Positions 1 to 10,179 of a stretch of 64,000 nt of DNA are shown here, one piece after another; the stretch's first letter is position 1; each line of letters starts with the position of its first letter. Source of the stretch: Paraspadella gotoi (Eukaryota > Chaetognatha). The notes under the pieces are model-generated. The model did no database searches. It saw only the letters and a list, made by a program, of their open reading frames with translations, and had not been told where the DNA came from. The DNA lies in contig CM119266.1 in assembly GCA_051294375.1 (NCBI GenBank), positions 473,132 to 537,131 of the forward strand. Direction: 5' to 3'. The position numbers were made by a program, and so were the translations under genes.

Positions 1-463
1 TCAAGGCCCTCGATGTTGCAATATCCATGCTGCTTGAAGTATCTCGCTACGAGTCCAGTTCCGCAGCAAACGTCAAGGATTCGGACGTTTTTGTCGAAAT
101 TAAGGTGAAGGAAATAATCTAAAGCCCAAAGCGGCGCCTAGAATAATTTAAATTGCTATTTTTATTCACAGCAATCATAACATAAGAATTGCATTCACAA
201 GCTATAGCGTTAAAGTTCCTCTTACTTTGTAACCAACGGATAATATTTCAGCATCGTAGTCGTCACCGTTCCACTTTTCATAAAACTGAGAAGGTTGAAC
301 AATTGTTTAAATTTTTATAAAATTAATACTATATAGATATTGAAAATAAGCCAAAGAACCGCAGTGTTTTGTTGTGTAACGTTAGTCCGTACATACTTGT
401 TGCGATTCTTTCCAATCGATCCCTTTTTTCTGCGCCAGGGAAACATTGAGGAAAGCGTCATCT
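1..463 (-). CDS. METTL27-like SAM-dependent methyltransferase, 3 exons, partial
   Basis: Three minus-strand exons join in frame: 463..397, 285..226 and 137..1, the last running off the window. Each has an AG acceptor and, where visible, a GT donor, and the phases agree (1, 0, 0). The third exon carries RILDVCCGTGLVARYF, a class I methyltransferase motif I (consensus LDxGxGTG) that binds S-adenosylmethionine. The preceding exon reads FYEKWNGDDYDAEILSVGYK, which resembles the region before motif I in the Williams-Beuren METTL27 (WBSCR27) family. The start codon lies upstream of 463 and was not found. The C-terminal half is outside the window. The family assignment comes from memory of family motifs; methyltransferase itself is firm. 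The substrate is unknown. Confidence 0.7.
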
Positions 464-1675
464 CTGGAAATAAAGAGTTGCAATAAAGCAATGAATCAAA
501 TCAATGGATAAAACAATTAATCAAAAATTCAAACAATCAAAAACTACGGATACAAACAATTGAAAAATTACTAAAACAATCAATCCATAAATACATTCAT
601 GTGCAAGAAAAACGCGACACCTATATCAGCCGTTAAAAATTACCCTTTATACTCTGATTTTTAAAAAAAAATTATAAATAAATCGAAATTTATTAAAATA
701 TAAAAAAGTTTGTATAAATTTTATAAATATCAGGTTATCGATTATCCAGCAATGAATTTTTTAAAATAAAATTCTTTACAGATAAGCTTGTGGACATAAA
801 AAAAAATATTTATTTAAAACTAATTTTATTTTTAATTTCTTTTTTTATGGATTAAAAATAATAAAAAATCACACTGGACATCCGTAGAGATAGCTAGACA
901 ACTCGATTAATCTAATAATCTATGTTGTACACATTAGCATTTTATCGCTTATGGTGAAGAGACAGTAATTATTGATAAGTGTTAATGACAGAGACCGTTC
1001 AATATAAGCAGTAGCCGGAACAGGTTGAAAACTAGAAGTTCTCTCTCAAATAAATAATGTATAAAGTGACCTGTTAAGTAAGAATATGAAAAATAAAAAA
1101 TAATTTTAATTAAATTATCTTATTAATAAGTCTCGCGGCATAGCGACAGCATTTAAAAGGATTATTTTTATTACTATATAAACCCTGTAATATTTTTTTT
1201 GAATTTTCAATTTTTTCTAATGGATTCCTGAATAGAGCTTTAAAAGGTTAGATAAATAGGTTATTAATACAACAATTTTAAAATTCTTTTTGTTTTTAAT
1301 TGATAAAAATTTTTAAAAAACTTAATTTAATCGGCCAATGATGAAGTGAAGATCGATGATTTTTTAACGTTTTTTCTGTTTTTAACACGCAATTTCTTGT
1401 CGCAAAATTTTTTAAGAATTGTAGTAACTAACTTTTCAATTTAACTTTTCAAGCTCTAATACGAACGAATCCGTTCCTTAAAACAGATTCCCACAATTTT
1501 TTTTAAAAAAATTTTTGTCATTTGTTATATATTAAATTAAATATTTAAAAAGCTTCAGTGCACCAACCCAATGAACTACGATTCATTAAAAGTTACAATT
1601 GATAAATCGATTCTTAGTAGATAGAAGCGAAAAAAAGGTAATTTTATTTTTGAGAGAATTAAAAGTTATAAAAAG
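464..1675. other. A/T-rich intergenic DNA
   Basis: About 1.2 kb of A/T-rich sequence without a supportable coding region. Positions 956-1011 repeat the left end of the tRNA-derived repeat found again at 2038 (shared segment beginning GAAGAGACAGTAATTATTG). A further first exon of the methyltransferase gene may lie here, but I could not identify a start codon with a donor site. Confidence 0.5.
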
Positions 1676-1695
1676 TGTTCAATTGGCACCGCTTC

Positions 1696-1850
1696 AATAA
1701 GCAGTCCCTGAGCTTCGGATCAGGCTGTAACACGATGTTAACTGCAGACGACCACCGGGCTAGAACCCCGGACCTTTGGTTTGGGAGGCGAATGACTTGC
1801 CTCCGGCACCAATGGCCGCTGATGAACGGTTGGTGGATTTTAGTCCACCA
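1696..1850 (-). repeat. tRNA-derived SINE-like repeat, copy 1
   Basis: This copy shares nearly all of its length with 2084-2270. On the minus strand it contains GGTTCTAGCCC, a good match to an RNA polymerase III B box (GGTTCRANNCC). It ends in a perfect hairpin, TGGTGGA with a six-base loop and TCCACCA. Reading frames across it on both strands are by-products of its G/C-rich composition. It is shorter than copy 2 by an internal deletion of about 30 bases. Confidence 0.55.
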
Positions 1851-1875
1851 TACATCCCCCCCTCCCGTAGGGAGA

Positions 1876-2015
1876 AGTCTGTTGCGTCTCTTCAGTGAAT
1901 TGTTGTTGGTGGAAAGTTCGTCACCAAGTTGAGGCATGTCGCCTGATGTGTTGTGGGCGGAAAGTGCATCGCCAGGTTGAGGCATGTCGCCTGAAAGTGT
2001 TGTTGTTGCTGTTGT
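1876..2015. repeat. Two tandem ~50-bp units between the SINE-like copies
   Basis: The stretch TTGAGGCATGTCGCCTGA occurs at about 1929 and again at about 1977, each preceded by a GGAAAGT(T/G)C(G/A)TC(A/G)CCA-type segment. The result is two imperfect tandem units of about 50 bp. The unit contains the short palindrome AGGC..GCCT. No function is evident. Confidence 0.5.
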
Positions 2016-2037
2016 GTTCGGAAGTCGGGCTCACCAA

Positions 2038-2271
2038 TGAAGAGACAGTAATTATTGATAAGTGTTAATGACAGAACCGTTCAATATAAGCAGTCCCTGA
2101 GCTTCGGATCAGGCTGTAACACGATGTTACAGCGGGTTTAAGCGCCCCGTCCCTCTTAACTGCCAGACGACCACCGGGCTAGAACCCCGGACCTTTGGGT
2201 TGGGAAGCGAATGACTTGCCTCCGGCACTAATGGCCCGCTGATGAACGGTTGGTGGATTTTAGTCCACCAT
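2038..2271 (-). repeat. tRNA-derived SINE-like repeat, copy 2 (longest)
   Basis: This is the fullest copy of the repeat. It begins with the segment also seen at 956-1011, carries a B-box-like GGTTCTAGCCC on the minus strand (plus positions 2176-2186), and ends with the TGGTGGA/TCCACCA hairpin at 2251-2270. A tRNA-like promoter plus several dispersed partial copies suggests a SINE. I see no clear A box or tail, so the class is inferred. Confidence 0.55.
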
Positions 2272-2414
2272 AATGGTTAATAAAGTATTGTATTTTTTTT
2301 GCATATGTGTATACTTGTAATAACCCTTTTTTACTTATGATTATAACTTTCATTTACTTATATTTATATTACATTCGTTTTTTGCAGTAATTTTAAGCGG
2401 AAAATATTTTATTT

Positions 2415-2515
2415 TTGACAAGGAATTTAATTTAATTCATTAAAATGCTGATGAAGGCTTGGATTTCTAAAGCCGAAACATGTCCGTTAATGAATTAAAT
2501 GAAATTCCTTGTCAA
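2415..2515 (+). ncRNA. Type I hammerhead ribozyme (best copy)
   Basis: The core is in order: CTGATGA at 2448-2454; stem II GGCTT (2456-2460) with AAGCC (2470-2474); GAAAC at 2475-2479; and the cleavage triplet GTC at 2482-2484. Stem III is only two base pairs (AC/GU) closed by AU. Stem I is long. From the core outward it has G-C, U.G and two A-U pairs, a two-base bulge, then a near-continuous helix in which TTGACAAGGAATTTAA (from 2415) pairs with the segment ending at 2515. Predicted cleavage follows C2484. The one departure from the textbook core is an extra A between CTGATGA and stem II. Hammerheads with very short stem III are known in Penelope-like elements and animal retrozymes. Activity is inferred. 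Confidence 0.75.
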
Positions 2516-2887
2516 CACTCAAATCTTTTCCGCTAAACTTTCGAAATAATACTTCAAAATCGGTTTCACTCATTCTTACTTTGGGATCCGCTTTTCCCGA
2601 ATTTCTTCGAAGTCTTGCGTTACGTCTCGTCCGATTTGAGCGATGACTGGCATCTGGCGGTCAAAGAACAAAAATTTATGAGTTGTTCTTTTACTTTTGG
2701 CATTCGGATTTTAGAGGAGTTTACAAAGTTCATTTAAAAGTAAAATAAATAAAAAATTCATATTCATATCTCGCAAATTCGCAGGGCGCACCCGGTATAA
2801 ATGAAATATGTCGTCCTTACCTTTTGTTTTTTAATTTTTAAAAATTTGTAAAAATATTTATCCAAATAGTAAAGAAATAAACTCAAC
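2516..2887. other. Intergenic, no feature seen
   Basis: The first 30 bases may extend the outer ribozyme stem: CTTTTCCGCT near 2525 complements AGCGGAAAAT near 2396. The rest is unremarkable mixed-composition sequence. Confidence 0.4.
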
Positions 2888-3028
2888 GATCAAAGACGTA
2901 AGGACGAAAGCCGAGTCCCTCCCTCCGATGCCCTTTTTATAGCTCGTATCCGGGATCGCGGAGTCGGTGACGAAACGGCCGGCGCCGCAGCGGCCGCTTC
3001 CGCAGCCTCTCAAGTAGAGGTCGCCTAA
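2888..3028 (+). CDS. Possible small Ala/Ser-rich terminal exon
   Basis: A G/C-rich island in A/T-rich DNA has an open frame of 47 codons to TAA at 3026-3028. It ends in an alanine/serine-rich tail (AGAAAAASAASQVEVA) after the charged stretch ARIRDRGVGDE. There is no start codon in frame, so if it is real it is a last exon. I do not recognise it, and it may simply be a G/C-rich repeat. Confidence 0.2.
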   Translation, partial: DQRRKDESRVPPSDALFIARIRDRGVGDETAGAAAAASAASQVEVA

Positions 3029-3465
3029 CTCAGTAAAGTGGTTAAGAAATTTGAATTAAGCACCTGCTCAAACGAAAATTGAGACATTTTTAAAACAATT
3101 TGAATAGGCAAAAAATTGTAATATTACTCCATACCATATATATTAATTTTTTAATATTTATTTATAAATAGGAAAGGCCAAAATTTTTTTAAAGATTTTG
3201 TTATATTAAGATCAGTTTCAGGTAGCTTGCAAAAAGTTGTCTACACTAAGTATAATTCTTTTCCAATATTTTGATCATAAGTGGGTGAAAAATATGAAAA
3301 ACTACTAATAATCATTATCATCATCATCTTTCGATAATTTTATAATTTTTCTTAATTTTCACCAAGAAAACAAATTTTTTTGAAAGTTGTTGTCATATTT
3401 TTTATTAACTTTTTATGCTCTATTTCATCAAAAAAGTTAAGATTGATTAATTTTTTTTTTGTTTC
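3029..3465. other. A/T-rich intergenic DNA
   Basis: No gene seen. The only structure is a short ATCATC-type run near 3315-3330. The sequence leads into the left arm of the large inverted repeat. Confidence 0.5.
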
Positions 3466-5560
3466 ATTATATAGTAGACCTTGCCATATATGAAAAGTTT
3501 TGAAGTCAAAAAACGAGTATTTGTGTAAAAGGTGCCCATACATCATATGAATTTTTTGAACATTTTTTTTCAAAAAAAAATTTACAGTAAATGCTGCCAA
3601 CTTTGAAAAAAATGAAAAAAAATGGTAAAAAATGGACTTTTTGCTAAATATCTTTAAAAGCTTTATTGCGAGAGGGACGAAACCCAAACTATCTTATAGA
3701 GTGGAAAAATTGACTATGTTACATACCTTGCATTATAAATTAAGTGAATTTTTTACTAAGTAAAATTTTTTATAACTTATTGTTTTGGGCAATTTTTGAT
3801 AAAAATTTTTAAAAATGATATTTTTAACAAAGTTCGTGAAATATTTTGTAAAAAAAATTACGGCGAATTGAATAAAGAAATAATTGCCTTTGTTTTGCTG
3901 AAAGAATTTTTTAAAAAAGGATTATCGGTTAAAAATTATAATTTTTTTAAATTTAAAAAAAATCACTTTCCTTAATAATTATTTTTATTTTAATAGGTTT
4001 GAACTAGGCTAAAGGTAAAAAGGGAATGTACTTTTCTCAGAGTAAATAAAAAAATAGTAAATTCTGATTTGACAATGGGTAACTTTAATATTTTGTCTCA
4101 CCAGGTCATTAAAGTTTTTTTTAAATTTTTATCATTTTATAATGGAATTATGACTTTTAAATAAGGTAGTTTTTTTATTTTTTTCTTATAAAAATATAAA
4201 GAAAAATTGACAAAAGCGATTAAATGATTAAAAATAGATAAAAATAAGAACAAAGAGTAAAATTAATGAAAGTTAAATAACTGAAAAAAGAGTTGCTTGC
4301 AGCTTGCCAGTCGAGAAAAAAAAGGTATAGTGCCAAAGAAAGAAAACTAGTTATTCTATTTTTTTGTTATCTATTCAAGATTTATAGTTAATAATTAAGT
4401 CTATTGTAAATAGTCGATTTAGTTTTGAAATAAATATAATTTTTCATTCATCTTTGATTTTTTTCATTTCATATCTTTTATAGTTGATGAATTTATCAAC
4501 AAGGTCGGATCTATTCTTAAATTAATCAAGCAAGCTTAATATATTTTTCCAAGTCTTTTACAACCTTTGATTAAGCAATATATTTAACACAAATTATAAT
4601 TCAACTCAGTTCTGGAGAACTAGCTTAGACAAAGTAATTTATGAAAAAAATAGAATAGCTAGTTTTCTTACTTTGGCACTCTAGATGATGATTTTTTTTT
4701 TCTCGATCGGTAAGCAGCAAGCAACTCTTCTCTCAGTTGCTTAACTTTCATTAATTTTACTCTTTTTGTCTCATTTTATCAATTTTTAATCATTTAATCG
4801 CTTTTGTCAATTTTTCTTTTTCTTTTATAAAGAAAAATTAAAAAAACTACCTTATTTAAAAGTCATAATTCCATTATAAAATGATAAAAATTTAAAAAAA
4901 CTTTTAATGACCTGGTTAGACAAAATATTAAATTTACCCATTGTCAAATCAGAAATTACTCTTTTTTTATTTACTCTGAGAAAAGTGCATTCCCTTTTTC
5001 CCTTTAGCCTAGTTCAAACCTATTAAATAAAAATAATTATTAAGGAAAGTGATTTTTTTTTAATTTAAAAAAATTATAACTTTTTAACTGATAATCTTTT
5101 TTTAAAAATTCTTTCAGCAAAACAAAGGCAATTATTTCTTTATTTAATTCGCCGTAATTTTTTTTACAAAATATTTCACAAACATTGTTAAAAATATCAT
5201 TTTTTAAAAATTTTATCAAAAATTGCCCAAAACAATAGGTTTTAAAAAAAATTTTTCTTAGTAAAAAATTCACTTAATTTATAATGCGAGGTTTGTAACA
5301 TGGTCAATTTTTTCCGCTCTACAAGATAGTTTGGGTTTTGTCCCTCTAGCAATAAAGCTTTTAAAGATATTTAGCAAAGTGTCCATTTTTTACCATTTTT
5401 TTTCATTTTTTTCAAAGTTGGCAGCATTTACTGTAAAATTTTTTTTGAAAAAAAATGTTCAAAAAATTCATATGATGTATGGGCACCTTTTACACAATAC
5501 TCGTTTTTTGATTTCAAAACTTTTCATATATGGCAAGGTCTATTATATAGTATTATTGTA
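3466..5560. repeat. Large inverted repeat (fold-back element), arms ~0.9 kb
   Basis: Left arm 3466-4373 and right arm about 4645-5560 are reverse complements over nearly their whole length, with scattered substitutions and small indels, around a 270-bp unique spacer. The outer ends match: TATAGTAGACCTTGCCATATATG on one strand against its complement at 5526-5550 (shortened here by one base on the right). Both arms can be read as the same low-complexity Phe/Lys-rich peptide, but only because they are copies. I see no transposase and no certain target-site duplication. Because substitutions, not just indels, separate the arms, this looks like a real old palindrome, unlike the noisy copies later in the window. 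Confidence 0.7.
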
Positions 5561-5701
5561 ATTTTGATAGTAACAATAAAAGCATTAAAATTGAACTTTT
5601 TTTAAAAATTCTTTTTTTACCTGAAAGTAGACTTCAAGACTATTGAATTTAATTTCATAGTAGAATTCTATTTCAAGGCAAGTCTCAAGTCTACTATTTT
5701 A

Positions 5702-5760
5702 GACAGCTTTGAGAGTGAGGTAGTCCCTTGTTGGACGAATGCCTTACAAGTCAAGTCAAG
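5702..5760 (+). pseudogene. 3'-end remnant of the retroelement seen at 62090-63890
   Basis: Translating from 5702 gives DSFESEVVPCWTNALQVKSS. The end of the reverse-transcriptase relic on the minus strand near 62190-62120 gives DSIESEAVPEGRTPIKSSQ. The nucleotides also align (GTGAGG.AGTCCC, GGACGAA.GCCT, AAGTCAAGTCAAG). This is a 5'-truncated copy limited to the element tail. The open frame that follows (Ala/Ser-rich, ending near 5834) is of unknown meaning. Confidence 0.5.
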
Positions 5761-6056
5761 CCGCTTCAGCCGCTTCAGCCGCCGGCGACACAGCTGCAGT
5801 CTCTGCCACGACCTTCGAAATTCACCCAGTTTAACCCATTTAATAACTAAAAAATGAGTGCCCGTCGCCGAAGCATCAATATTTCTTACTTATTTTTTTT
5901 CCCGGGAAGATTGTTGGGAAATAAGCGATAATAGATTTGAAAAGCGAATCCATGTTAAAAATTCAGAAGCAATCGAAAAACAAAAGAGCAAACAGCCCAT
6001 ATCAAATTGTAAAGAAATCATTAGAGGAAAACACTGCGAAAAAAAGTAAGAGAAAG

Positions 6057-6058
6057 AG

Positions 6059-6105
<47 letters not shown>

Positions 6106-6108
6106 AAA
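6057..6108 (+). repeat. (GAAA)n microsatellite
   Basis: Uninterrupted GAAA units. A related (GAAA)n tract on the other strand follows the homologous retroelement end near 61950-62040, so this may be the remains of the element's 3' tail. Confidence 0.9.
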
Positions 6109-6868
6109 ATGGAAAGATATAAAAATCAAAGCTTTTTTTTTTTAAATCGAAAAACCCGTTAGAGTAATAATTCCTTACCTCCCGACGACTTCGATCGCCG
6201 ATCTTCCTGAATGGAATTGCACGCCGAGATCGAGTGATCGAAAGTCCCTGGACCAGCGAATCAGATTCTCAGTGTCAAAACTTCGACGAAAGCGTTTCTT
6301 AAAGCGAACGTTTAAAGTTCAAAGTTTAAAAGGATTGAGTAACTTTATTGTTGGAGGGTTGGAGGGAGAAGCTTTTCTCCGAAGTAAGACACTGCACAAT
6401 AATATCTAGATTTGCGTATGAGCTAAATCAATCTCAAGATATTGAATTAAAAGAAATCTACAAGTACTTTGTACTTAAAATATAATATGAACTTACTCGA
6501 CTTGGCCCAATTGGAAGAGAGATGAGGACGGTAAAAGAGAGAAGAATATAAAGAAAAAAAAGGATACCAGACCTTAGAGATAAATAGTAGGAGAAAACTT
6601 TGAAAATACATACGCATGTCAAGCATTTGAAAAAATAGTTGTGTGGAATAATTTGGAAAGAAATCAGAATGAATATAAGGAGAAGAAATTTTAGCAAAAG
6701 AATAAAAGATAAAACTTTATTCAAAAATAATCTGACGTTGAGGAGGCACACTTTTTTGATCCGAGTATTACAGAGATATGAGTAAAACATGAGTAAACCA
6801 CTTCATTGATAGGGAAGCCAGGTACTCTGGGAGTGAATAAACGAGACTGTGAGAGAGTCTTGATAGAA
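6109..6868. other. Intergenic; one possible minus-strand exon near 6180-6320
   Basis: Mostly featureless. Between 6179 and about 6320 the minus strand is locally G/C-rich and open for about 45 codons, ending at a good GGGAG|GTAAGG donor (6178-6173). I see no start codon or acceptor and do not recognise the peptide. It could be a 5' untranslated or coding exon. Confidence 0.25.
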
Positions 6869-7010
6869 AGCTTGCAGGGACCTGCTATGTCATTATCTTG
6901 TAAGAGTGATGGAGGCCTTAAACCACCAAAGCCTGTCCAAAGTCAGGGGCAAGATAGCTTATTTATTAAATGAATGGATAATTTTTATATTGGTTGTACC
7001 AATTTCATAA
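6869..7010 (+). repeat. Dispersed ~140-bp repeat, copy A
   Basis: Begins AGCTTGCAGGGACCTGCTAT and ends in TTGGTTGTACCAATTTCATAA. Nearly identical copies occur at 22765-22906 (+) and 30382-30500 (-). A shorter copy is at 31141-31214 (-), a diverged copy at 34091-34176 (-), and a noisy copy near 18355-18485. The start contains the palindrome GCAGGgaCCTGC and the end TTGG.TGTACCAA. No coding capacity; it is probably a short non-autonomous element. Confidence 0.75.
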
Positions 7011-7427
7011 ATGAGTTCAATGTAAGAAAAAAAGACCGGTAATTCAAATGTGTTGCGCCGGAGTGACTGCTTTATATGAAGTGACTAAATGACTACAATA
7101 ACTTTCTTAGCGTGTGTATTTATGATACGCACTGCATCGGAATTTCGTGTTTTATTCCTTTTAGGATTTCCTAAAGGCGGCGATATGTTTGCAATCTGTT
7201 TATGTTTGATATGTTTGATTTTACTCTCACATCAGATTTTAAACTTTGCGAAACAAAAAAAATTGTTATTGTATTTCCTCTAAAACAACGAACTTTCGAA
7301 CGACTGAAAATTTCAACGGACGATCATATTTTTTTTGCCTATGAAGGAATTTTTCTCGTCAAAATTGGATATGTATCCTTCCGAAAATTTATTAAAGAGA
7401 ATAAAAAACAAGTTTGAGCAAACAATG
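7011..7427. other. Intergenic, no feature seen
   Basis: Short overlapping reading frames on the plus strand here show no recognisable protein. The last 23 bases (CAAGTTTGAGCAAACAAT) also flank the related element copy at 21581, so the repeat unit may begin slightly earlier than drawn. Confidence 0.4.
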
Positions 7428-8120
7428 TCGGATCTGCCCACGATAATTATCGGTATATTAATTAATTAATTCAAGTTAATTAATTATTTAATTAAGCAAT
7501 TTGATGCGAAATGTTTGTTTTGATTGATTAATTGACTGATTAATTAATTATTTAATAATTAATTGATTAATTAACTGATTAATTGTTTGATTAATTAATA
7601 TATTTAAAAGAAAAAGAAAAAGAAGCATAATCAATTAGTTAAACAGATTCATTGTTTTTTCCATTTAAACTCATTTTCACTCAAACGATTCCATCGAAAC
7701 TTGATTTCCAGTTTAATCACACACTTTTCTACCCAAATACAAAATTTCAAGTCAATCGCCCCATCCACTCATGAGTATATGGTGTTCAAATAGTGAAATA
7801 TATTTTTTTGTTTTTTCTATTTAAACTTATTTCCACTCGGACGATTCTATCGAAACTTCATATCCAGCTCAATCACACACTTCCTCATTCCAATCCATCC
7901 AATCGCGAGTAATTGGTGTTTTTTGCTATGGTGGGACGGATGGACGGACAGATAGACAGACAGACAGACGGATGGACGGACATCGTTTTTTTGCATAATT
8001 TATCATAATTTAATGTTCTGACATGATATAAGTGAATGCCCGTCTAGATTGAGGGGGCGGACCGACGGACCGACAAAGTGAATTATAGAGTTGGGATCTG
8101 CTGAAAGCAGATCCGACTAA
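7428..8120 (+). mobile_element. Helitron/Helentron-like non-autonomous element with 3' hairpin
   Basis: The left end begins TCGGATCTGC (7428). The right end carries the perfect 8-bp hairpin GGATCTGC-tgaaa-GCAGATCC (8094-8114) followed by GACTAA. So one terminal inverted repeat at the left equals an arm of the hairpin at the right, and the end matches a CTRR terminus. Inside are a TTAA-rich zone, a (GACA/GACG)n tract near 7940-7980 and CCGACGGACCGACAAAG near the hairpin. The same plan occurs at 41193-41455. Asymmetric terminal repeats, an internal microsatellite and a 3' stem-loop are hallmarks of Helentron-derived HINE/DINE elements. No coding capacity, so the class is inferred. Confidence 0.5.
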
Positions 8121-8697
8121 AAATAATTTCAATTGTCAAACATACTTATGGAAAGAACTTAGCTCAAGCTTTATGATAAATAAAGCTTTACTAACTGTAC
8201 AATAAACAGCCTCTTCAGCGAAATTTCCTACATTAGTTCCTCGCCTGACGCAAAACCTGTTTTTCTCCTTTTCTTTTATGCAGTCAAATGCTGTCGTTAA
8301 CTGAAAAGACAAGTTTCGTCGCATGACCGACTAACACATTTTTTTCCGAAAATTTTTGTTGCGGATTTTTTTTTTCGTTTTGTTTTTTTTTTTTGGAAAC
8401 GTTTAGAATATAAGCCCTTAATTTCTTTTTTATCTCAGTAATTTAATTTATCAGTGTTTTGATGTATTACATGATCAACTATATTAAAGCATGCGACAAA
8501 AGAGTTTCAGACTGGACAGATAACCTTATTAAACTTAACCTTATTCATCTTATTTCTTGTAACCTCGACCTACTAATGTAAAAATAAATTTAAAATAAAT
8601 AGTAATCGGATCGTCTCCCGGATGTCGCTCAGGTTCATATCTTCTCGTTTTAATTTTTACTCAGTTACAGGTTTATCTCGCGATCTAATGGCGGCTC
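8121..8697. other. Upstream region of the STELLO-like gene
   Basis: No gene seen. The last 100 bases before the start codon are less A/T-rich and probably contain the 5' untranslated region. An upstream ATG at 8689 opens only a six-codon frame (ATG..TGA), so 8698 was chosen as the start. Confidence 0.4.
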
Positions 8698-10142
8698 ATG
8701 GAGTCTGACAAAATGACCAATTCCGGAAGTCCATCTAGTATGCATAGATTTTTTCGCAAACACAGAGCGACGCTGACTTGTTGCGCCGCCTTCGTTCTAG
8801 GATATGTCATCGCCATATCTTTCCACAAACCGGGCGAAGTTCGCAAAACAAAAGGATTAGATCGAGGTCGTAACTCACGGACAGATGAGTTCGGTCGGAA
8901 CGGATCGACGGAGAGACGGAGCCTCGTGCCAAAAGAGGATGTTCAGGGTAAACGATCAAATGATCAAAAGAACACACTTTTCTGAAAAAACTGCAAATAA
9001 ATTAATGAAAAATTATTAAAACTAAACTTGAGAATAAATGTGTGGAAATTCTTACGATTCTCGTTTTGTTGATTTTGTTTCAAAGTTCAAACAAACATCG
9101 TTTTGCAGAGCGACCGCGTCAAAGATCGGACGTTGAACGTCAACTAAATATACAGAAATCAAAGACGGTAAAACCAGGTGAATAAATTACGCCTGAACAT
9201 AGATTTATATTTAAATTAAGAATAAAATAGCAGTTCAACGATTGGTCAATTGATTGATTGGTTGAATAATGGTTTGATTGATTGCTTGATTGATTGGTTT
9301 AAATGATTGATTCCTTTCGTCTCTTCATTTCATTTCAGACCCTCTCCGCCTTTCGATTTCTGGTGACCAAGAGGCTTCTTCCATCTCGGAACCAGTCAAA
9401 GGAAATTTCCGCACCCTGGCCATTTCCGGGGCCGAGTTTAGCGGAAATCGGACCCGCCAGTTTCCGGCGGAGCGCCGACGTTTCTCGGCCAAGGATCGAC
9501 CGGGCGTCAAGTGCGACGCGAGCGAACAGAGGGCCGAGAACCTTCCGGCGCCTCGATGCGGCGAGAATTGGGCGGTGATGACGACGGTGTTCACGCCGCC
9601 AACGGAGGCGGTGAGGCGGTTCCTCGGCTCGCCCGATTGGTGCCTCGTCGTCGTCGGCGACAAGGGAAAGCCAAAGGTGAGAACGAGGGTTTCTTGGTTC
9701 CGTCCCTTTGTTGGGTTTCCTTATTCAAAGATTCATATTTGCTGGTGAATCGTAATAAAACTAGAAAAGCGAGACAAATTTTACAATTTTACAATTTTTT
9801 TTTACGATTGAATACAAAAACAACTTGTACAAATACAAATAAGTAGAATAAGTTATGAATTACTATGCATATGAGATAGTAGACGATTTGTCGTCATGTC
9901 TGTTCAATTTATCTCACTTCAATACACCTAAATTATATCGTACTGAGTAATTTTCGTTAATAATTACTAGTAGCAGATTTTTGGTGGACATGTGATGTAC
10001 AGTTTTTATGCTATTAGGAGAAAAACAGTTTTGGTTTGACAACGATTTTTTGACATAATTAGCCAGACATGTTTCGGCTCAGTCAGTTAGAGCCTTCATC
10101 AGTGCTTTGACAATCAATATTGAAGTCTCTGTTTAAGTAAGT

Positions 10143-10179
<37 letters not shown>

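Noticed and set aside
1659-1985. Protein of about 100 residues across the SINE-like copies
   Set aside because: The frame spans a tRNA-derived repeat and a short tandem duplication and has no domain or splice support.
3352-3687. Matching 'proteins' at 3352-3687 (-) and 5331-5561 (+)
   Set aside because: They coincide only because the two positions are arms of an inverted repeat. Composition is homopolymer-rich and the frame is not kept between copies.
7940-8080. CRISPR-like or tandem array from GGACGGACAGAC repeats
   Set aside because: The units are tetranucleotide microsatellite without spacers, inside a larger element, in a eukaryotic genome.
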